From: Puniceicoccales bacterium
GTDB taxonomy: Bacteria > Verrucomicrobiota > Verrucomicrobiia > Opitutales > JAIRKQ01
Direction of reading: 5' to 3'
Assembly: GCA_031281895.1 (NCBI GenBank)
Contig: JAITET010000043.1
Coordinates: 1-10,459, forward strand
DNA: 10,459 bases
The notes under the pieces are model-generated. The model did no database searches and was not told the origin of the DNA. It saw only the letters and a program-made list of their open reading frames with translations. This document shows positions 7,356-10,459 of this stretch, piece after piece; positions within the stretch are counted from its first letter, which is position 1; the number at the start of each line of letters is the position of its first letter. A program made the translations under genes and the position numbers.

Positions 7356-7754
7356 CTAATTTGTTGGATAACACAACCGGGCTTGCCTTTGCCCTTGTGC
7401 TCTTACGTCCCCTCGGACGAGGGGAGTTAAAAACCGAGAGTCTCTTGGGGGAGTGAGGTTTTTCATCCCATAGAGTGGTTTTGTCCCAAAATTTGAATTC
7501 CTAAGATCTTCATTCTTTGCCGTTTTTATTTTCCAGGTTTCCAAAGAAACCTCTCTATTATCTACGTAATATTTTCCAATATTACCATCATTATCGGTTT
7601 CATATCCATAGACATGCCGCCCACCATAGGGACGAAAACTAATTTTATTGCCAGAAGCCAAAAGTTCTCCTGTGGGTAATGAAACATCCTGTCCCGTATA
7701 TCTTGCAAAACGAAGATATATCTCTTTCACTTCTATTCGTGGACGATCAGACAT
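7356..7754 (-). CDS. Small protein of unknown function with a repeat-like C-terminal tail
   Basis: I do not recognise this 132-aa protein. The ATG at 7752-7754 has a good ribosome binding site (AAAGGA, 6 bases upstream on the minus strand), which supports it as a real gene. Residues 1 to about 97 are hydrophilic with short alternating stretches suggesting beta strands (KISFRPYGGRHVYGYE, IGKYYVDNREVSLETWK). There is no signal peptide or membrane segment. From about residue 98 the character changes: LTPPRDSRFLTPLVRG and the arginine- and glutamine-rich end are encoded by a GC-rich palindromic stretch (7381-7460), which looks like a repeat element translated into protein. The original gene may therefore have ended earlier. 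It is divergent from nuoG and followed by its own terminator. No function is proposed. Confidence 0.55.
   Translation of the reverse strand: MSDRPRIEVKEIYLRFARYTGQDVSLPTGELLASGNKISFRPYGGRHVYGYETDNDGNIGKYYVDNREVSLETWKIKTAKNEDLRNSNFGTKPLYGMKNLTPPRDSRFLTPLVRGDVRAQGQRQARLCYPTN
7381..7460. repeat. GC-rich palindromic element inside the small gene
   Basis: This 80-base stretch is 56% G+C by count (45/80), against 34% (27/80) in the adjoining 7461-7540. It contains TCCCCTCG/CGAGGGGA at 7408-7425 (8-bp inverted repeat around GA) and CCGAGAG/CTCTTGG at 7434-7448 (one G-T pair). It also holds the pair GGGGAGTTAAAAA and GGGGAGTGAGGTTTTT. Nested palindromes with a sharp composition change are typical of REP-like or Rickettsia-type palindromic elements. 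Only one copy is in the window, so its repetitive nature is inferred. Confidence 0.45.
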
Positions 7755-7939
7755 AATTTATCCTTTTATTTTAATTGGTAGGATACCGCATATTACTGTA
7801 TCTTTTTGAGTCAAGTATGTTTTAAATTTTATTCCATCGCCAACAATTTACGTTTATTTCGGATTAATAGGATCAAAACGTCAATTGACAAACACCAGAT
7901 CCCGGAGACATCGGTGTATCATAACTACAAAATTGTATT

Positions 7940-7970
7940 GAGAAAATCATCGATGGGGATAGATTTTCTC
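7940..7970 (+). promoter_or_regulatory. Inverted repeat in the nuoG leader
   Basis: GAGAAAATC (7940-7948) and GATTTTCTC (7962-7970) are a perfect 9-bp inverted repeat with a 13-base spacer that itself begins in the palindrome CATCGATG. It ends 9 bases before the nuoG GTG. No T-run follows, so it is not a terminator. It could be an operator or a leader hairpin affecting translation. The 225-base gap 7755-7979 must also hold the promoters of nuoG and of the divergent small gene. A TTGACA at 7885-7890 has no -10 box at normal spacing. Confidence 0.4.
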
Positions 7971-7979
7971 TAAAACCAG

Positions 7980-9560
7980 GTGAATAACAATAGGATAAAC
8001 ATCATCCTCAATGGTAAAAACGTTAAGGCTCAGGAGGGAGAAAGGTTAGTTGAAATAATCCAGCGGCATAATATCCCCCTGTCAGCCCCATGCTACCATA
8101 GGTCATTAACGGAAACAGGGCATTGCGGGTTATGTCTGGTCGGTGCCAGAAGAAAGGTGACCGATAAATTTTCGGTGGTGTTTGCGTGCACTGCGACTGC
8201 CAAGGATGGCATGGAGATCGACACCGAATATAAGGAGGCCGTCGACAAACGCAATGAGCTATTTAGATTGCATCTCCTACGGCATCCACTTGATTGCTCA
8301 AAATGCAACAAAGTGGGATACTGCTTTTTACATAAGTTTGCCTCCCAAACAAGATTCCCAGGATTTACGCGCATAGCAAAAGATCACCCGCAAGATATTA
8401 AATACAAGAAATTCGGACAGCACATCCTTTTCGATGCCACAAAATGCATAGGTTGCCAAAGGTGCATCAGGTTTTGTCGAGATGTCCTCGACGAAGAATT
8501 GCTGGGCCTCATAGGCAATGAAAATGGATATGGGGAGATAGATTTATATCCGGGGAAAAGCCTGGATAACAATTATTCCTTGAACCTTGTTGATCTATGC
8601 CCAGCGGGAGCATTTGTGAATAGGAACTACCTCTATCAACCGGTAGAGTGGAACCTGATAAGCACTCCTAGTATTTCCACAGAAAGCAGCGTGGGGATAA
8701 ATACCTACGTCCTCCACAAAGGCAACAAAATTTTTAGGATAAAACCACGCGAAAATAAATATGTAAACGACGCCTGGATGACGAACTCAGCAAGGAATGA
8801 ACATAGATATTTCGAAAATAGAAAGAGACTGACCAAAATAATGCAAAATGGGCAGCAGGTACCTTTGGAATCAGCTCTCCTACAGATAGTAGAATCCTTC
8901 CAAACAAATGAATTAGCCGTTGTTTGTTCAGGAAATATGTCCCTGGAGGATCAATTCGTTTTACGAAAACTGCTGGATTCTATCATACATAACGTATTTT
9001 TTCTACGCAAAAAAATGACCCCCGATGGTTTTTTGATATCCGATGATGCTACGCCGAATGTTAATGGGGCCATTTTGAATAAAATTACCACCCAAGAAAA
9101 AATCGTTGATGACTTGAAAGAACTAACTGAAAAGATACAGACCGGGCAGTGTAAAAGAATTTTATCATTCAATGAGGAAATTTTTTCCCACGGAGTCCCC
9201 TACGCATTACCGGATGACCTAAAAATATTTTACATAGGAACTGAAAATAATAAAACATCAAAACGAGCAATGGTTGCCATTCCAGTCACAACGGTTTTCG
9301 AAAATACGGGAACTTTTATCAATAGGGATTGGAGATTGCAAAAGTTTCACAAAGCTGTTAACCCACCAAATGGTAACATTTTTCCGATGTGGTATATATT
9401 TTCATTGCTACTAAGTGTCTACCTAGATGTTTCGAAAAAGGAACTGTTATGGCTAGATGATGTTTGGAAAAATATGACACATACTGTAGATGTATTGGCA
9501 GACATTGACTTTTTCCATGTAAATCCCGGCGGAATTTTGTTAAAAAATTATTTAAAATGA
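7980..9560 (+). CDS. nuoG: NADH-quinone oxidoreductase subunit G, short form
   Basis: Iron-sulfur subunit of the peripheral arm of respiratory complex I, passing electrons from the NADH site towards quinone. In this 526-aa protein the N-terminal [2Fe-2S] domain has C38, C49, C52 and C70. The His-Cys [4Fe-4S] site follows as H102-x3-C106-x2-C109-x5-C115. A further [4Fe-4S] site is C156, C159, C162 and C207 (DLCPAGAF). From about 223 a molybdopterin-oxidoreductase-like domain begins (WNLISTPSIS, IFRIKPREN), without molybdenum catalysis in complex I. The cysteines of the extra N7 cluster of E. coli-type NuoG are absent (STESSVG instead). At 526 aa it is well short of E. coli (about 900) and of mitochondrial-type subunits (about 700), so the C-terminal domain is reduced. 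The start is GTG with a weak binding site. No other nuo gene is in the window: it is flanked by a divergent unknown gene and a terminator, so it is transcribed alone. Confidence 0.92.
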   Translation: MNNNRINIILNGKNVKAQEGERLVEIIQRHNIPLSAPCYHRSLTETGHCGLCLVGARRKVTDKFSVVFACTATAKDGMEIDTEYKEAVDKRNELFRLHLLRHPLDCSKCNKVGYCFLHKFASQTRFPGFTRIAKDHPQDIKYKKFGQHILFDATKCIGCQRCIRFCRDVLDEELLGLIGNENGYGEIDLYPGKSLDNNYSLNLVDLCPAGAFVNRNYLYQPVEWNLISTPSISTESSVGINTYVLHKGNKIFRIKPRENKYVNDAWMTNSARNEHRYFENRKRLTKIMQNGQQVPLESALLQIVESFQTNELAVVCSGNMSLEDQFVLRKLLDSIIHNVFFLRKKMTPDGFLISDDATPNVNGAILNKITTQEKIVDDLKELTEKIQTGQCKRILSFNEEIFSHGVPYALPDDLKIFYIGTENNKTSKRAMVAIPVTTVFENTGTFINRDWRLQKFHKAVNPPNGNIFPMWYIFSLLLSVYLDVSKKELLWLDDVWKNMTHTVDVLADIDFFHVNPGGILLKNYLK

Positions 9561-9564
9561 TTTT

Positions 9565-9594
9565 TTGATTGCAAAAAGCTTCATATTGTATACA
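9565..9594 (+). promoter_or_regulatory. Promoter-like sequence behind nuoG
   Basis: TTGATT at 9565-9570 and TATACA at 9589-9594 are separated by 18 bases, each matching 4 of 6 consensus positions. The -10 box overlaps the palindrome TGTATACA (9587-9594). It starts 4 bases after the nuoG stop and would begin transcription near 9601, just upstream of a terminator and with no gene in between. Confidence 0.4.
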
Positions 9595-9600
9595 TATACT

Positions 9601-9680
9601 TAACACAACCGTTAGGAAGTGCGGTTTAGTTAGGGGAGGACCGGCTGGAATATTCTTTCAGCCGGTTGTTTTTATTTTGA
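9601..9680 (+). ncRNA. Candidate small RNA between nuoG and the glucosaminidase gene
   Basis: If the promoter-like sequence at 9565-9594 is used, an RNA of about 80 nt would run from about 9601 to the end of the terminator. It would contain a small 5' stem (AACCG 9607-9611 with CGGTT 9622-9626), an unpaired purine-rich stretch (TTAGGGGAGGA, 9629-9639) and a strong terminator hairpin. This is the layout of many trans-acting small RNAs. I do not recognise it as 6S, SRP, tmRNA or RNase P. The alternative is that it is simply the 3' untranslated end of nuoG. Confidence 0.3.
9640..9678 (+). terminator. Strong intrinsic terminator downstream of nuoG
   Basis: ACCGGCTG (9640-9647) pairs with CAGCCGGT (9659-9666); a G-T and two A-T pairs extend the stem to 11 bp around a TATTC loop. 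TTGTTTTTATTTT follows. The T-run is only on the plus-strand side, so it serves nuoG (80 bases after its stop) or the candidate small RNA, not the convergent gene. The remaining bases to 9792 hold two short inverted repeats, TTTCC-6-GGAAA at 9700-9715 and AGGAACTTTCCT at 9764-9775, and nothing else I can assign. Confidence 0.85.
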
Positions 9681-9792
9681 TATCGACCCCAAAAAGAACT
9701 TTCCAAGATGGGAAAAAGCGTTTTTTGATATAAAATGAGAAGATGATGGAACGGTGATATTTTAGGAACTTTCCTGAAAAGAGCATAAAATC

Positions 9793-10371
9793 TTACATGC
9801 TTAGCAACATGTCAATTTTCTTCTCTATACTTTTGCCATATTCTAAGCCGTCCCACTTGCTGTTCAAATTACGAACCAAGTTTACGCTTCCTTTTTTTAC
9901 AACATCAAACCGCGGATCAACACATGGATTTTTTAGTGGTTTTTTAGATCCGTAGGCTTTTAAATGCTGTACGTGGGCACGAACTCCTTCTTTCATTGTA
10001 AAAAAACAAGCCCAGTACATATCATATACCATGGTACCCAAACTATTGAAATTGTTTTGAGTGATATCGATATTCCCATCGAATTTTAAAAAATTAGTCT
10101 CATGGCACATTTGTGCAAATGCCACATCACTATTCACACCTTCGAAAGCAGCCTCCCATAGGTAACACTCTATGAGGTATCTCAATTGGAGAGAATCGAC
10201 CTGTGTATTATAGTGCCGTATGTACCTAAACATCATTTGTTCGGTGGCTCTGCCTTTGCCCATGATTCCATACATTTCTTCTCCCGGAACCTCTCCCAAT
10301 CCCCATTGCACATAGGCCAATATGGCAATCATAAAAAGAATAAAAAATATCAAAGGTTTTTTCATTGTCAT
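9793..10371 (-). CDS. Membrane-anchored or secreted glucosaminidase-domain cell-wall hydrolase
   Basis: Predicted to cut glycan strands of peptidoglycan (endo-beta-N-acetylglucosaminidase fold, GH73-like) outside the inner membrane. The 192-aa protein opens with MTMKKPLIFFILFMIAILAYVQW, a signal anchor or uncleaved signal peptide with the hydrophobic core at about 6-20. The domain follows at about 65-190: WEAAFEGVNSDVAFAQMCHETNFL, with E91 of the HET motif as the likely catalytic glutamate, then a QNNF motif (105-108), EGVRAHVQHLKAY, a CVDPRFD block and a terminal YGKSI segment. These blocks are what I recall of glucosaminidase proteins in Firmicutes and other phyla, so family assignment is good; the exact bond cut is not. 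ATG at 10371 is preferred over ATG at 10365. The only AGGA lies 11 bases before it, inside an 18-bp palindrome. It is convergent with nuoG and may share a transcript with a gene beyond the right edge. Confidence 0.82.
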   Translation of the reverse strand: MTMKKPLIFFILFMIAILAYVQWGLGEVPGEEMYGIMGKGRATEQMMFRYIRHYNTQVDSLQLRYLIECYLWEAAFEGVNSDVAFAQMCHETNFLKFDGNIDITQNNFNSLGTMVYDMYWACFFTMKEGVRAHVQHLKAYGSKKPLKNPCVDPRFDVVKKGSVNLVRNLNSKWDGLEYGKSIEKKIDMLLSM

Positions 10372-10378
10372 AATAGTT

Positions 10379-10396
10379 TATTTCCTATAGGAAATA
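10379..10396. promoter_or_regulatory. 18-bp perfect palindrome upstream of the glucosaminidase gene
   Basis: TATTTCCTATAGGAAATA reads identically on both strands. It lies 7 bases before the glucosaminidase ATG and contains the only AGGA available as its ribosome binding site. It could be an operator for a dimeric repressor or, in RNA, a hairpin hiding the binding site. It also abuts the stop codon of the possible upstream gene (10397-10399). Confidence 0.45.
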
Positions 10397-10459
10397 CTAT
10401 TCATCGTCAAACCAAATCGATAGATCTTGTAAAACTGTTCCCGTGCCATTGGCAACTGC
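10397..10459 (-). CDS. Possible 3' end of an upstream gene (partial)
   Basis: One minus-strand frame is open from the right edge to a TAG at 10399-10397. It gives 20 residues ending in LQDLSIWFDDE, an acidic tail plausible for the C terminus of a soluble protein. The stop would be 25 bases before the glucosaminidase start, fitting a shared transcript. A second minus frame is also open (to a TAA at 10380-10378), so the reading frame is not settled and no family can be named. Confidence 0.3.
   Translation of the reverse strand, partial: AVANGTGTVLQDLSIWFDDE

Noticed and set aside
7885..7890. Perfect -35 box TTGACA upstream of nuoG
   Set aside because: No -10-like hexamer occurs 16-18 bases downstream; the nearest (TATCAT at 7917) is 26 bases away, so it is not called as a promoter.
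9764..9775. AGGAACTTTCCT as a terminator for the glucosaminidase gene
   Set aside because: The extended stem is AT-rich with a 2-base centre and has no T-run on the minus-strand side.
10378..10458. Second open minus-strand frame at the right edge ending in NSISYRK
   Set aside because: It would run through the 18-bp palindrome and its end looks less like a protein C terminus than the alternative frame; neither can be proved from 60-80 bases.
1..10459. CRISPR arrays, transposases, integrases, tRNA and rRNA genes
   Set aside because: No direct-repeat array, no recombinase motif, and no recognisable tRNA or rRNA sequence on either strand.

Overview
This 10.5 kb, AT-rich bacterial window carries ten complete protein genes and two gene ends cut by the window edges. 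Most are ordinary housekeeping genes; no mobile element, CRISPR array, rRNA or tRNA was found. The best lineage clue is the nucleoside monophosphate kinase. Its P-loop is followed by a PPI..S.LL..PE block and a DGFPRT motif, and its LID region is unusual, a variant I associate from memory with Verrucomicrobiota. The plant/cyanobacterial-type GlgC, the N-terminally extended RuvC and the short NuoG without an N7 cluster fit that. A member of Verrucomicrobiota, possibly host-associated, is my best guess (moderate confidence, no database search done).

Left part (1-2890): a minus-strand pair, ruvC followed by the first codons of an unidentified gene, diverges from miaB (tRNA A37 methylthiolation). 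miaB converges on truA (tRNA pseudouridine 38-40) with only 5 bases between stop codons and an 8-bp hairpin just past the miaB stop. Middle part (2891-5703): an organophosphate:phosphate antiporter (UhpC/GlpT type) is encoded just upstream of truA on the minus strand and diverges from glgC, the first committed enzyme of glycogen synthesis. The pair suggests imported sugar phosphate feeding storage polysaccharide. Then comes a plus-strand adenylate kinase-like gene (5784-6626) whose only good ribosome binding site serves a start that adds a signal peptide. It converges on ispF (MEP isoprenoid pathway).

Right part (7166-10459): a small unknown gene ends in a GC-rich palindromic stretch that looks like a repeat element read into protein. 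It is followed by an intrinsic terminator upstream of ispF and diverges from a solitary nuoG. The nuoG leader has a 9-bp inverted repeat. Behind nuoG lie a promoter-like sequence and a strong terminator that together could define an 80-nt small RNA. The last full gene is a membrane-anchored or secreted glucosaminidase-type cell-wall hydrolase, minus strand, with an 18-bp perfect palindrome directly upstream that abuts the possible stop of a preceding gene.

No obviously new multi-gene system is visible. The points most worth a second look are the exported kinase, the repeat-derived protein tail, the candidate small RNA, the 18-bp palindrome and the isolated nuoG.
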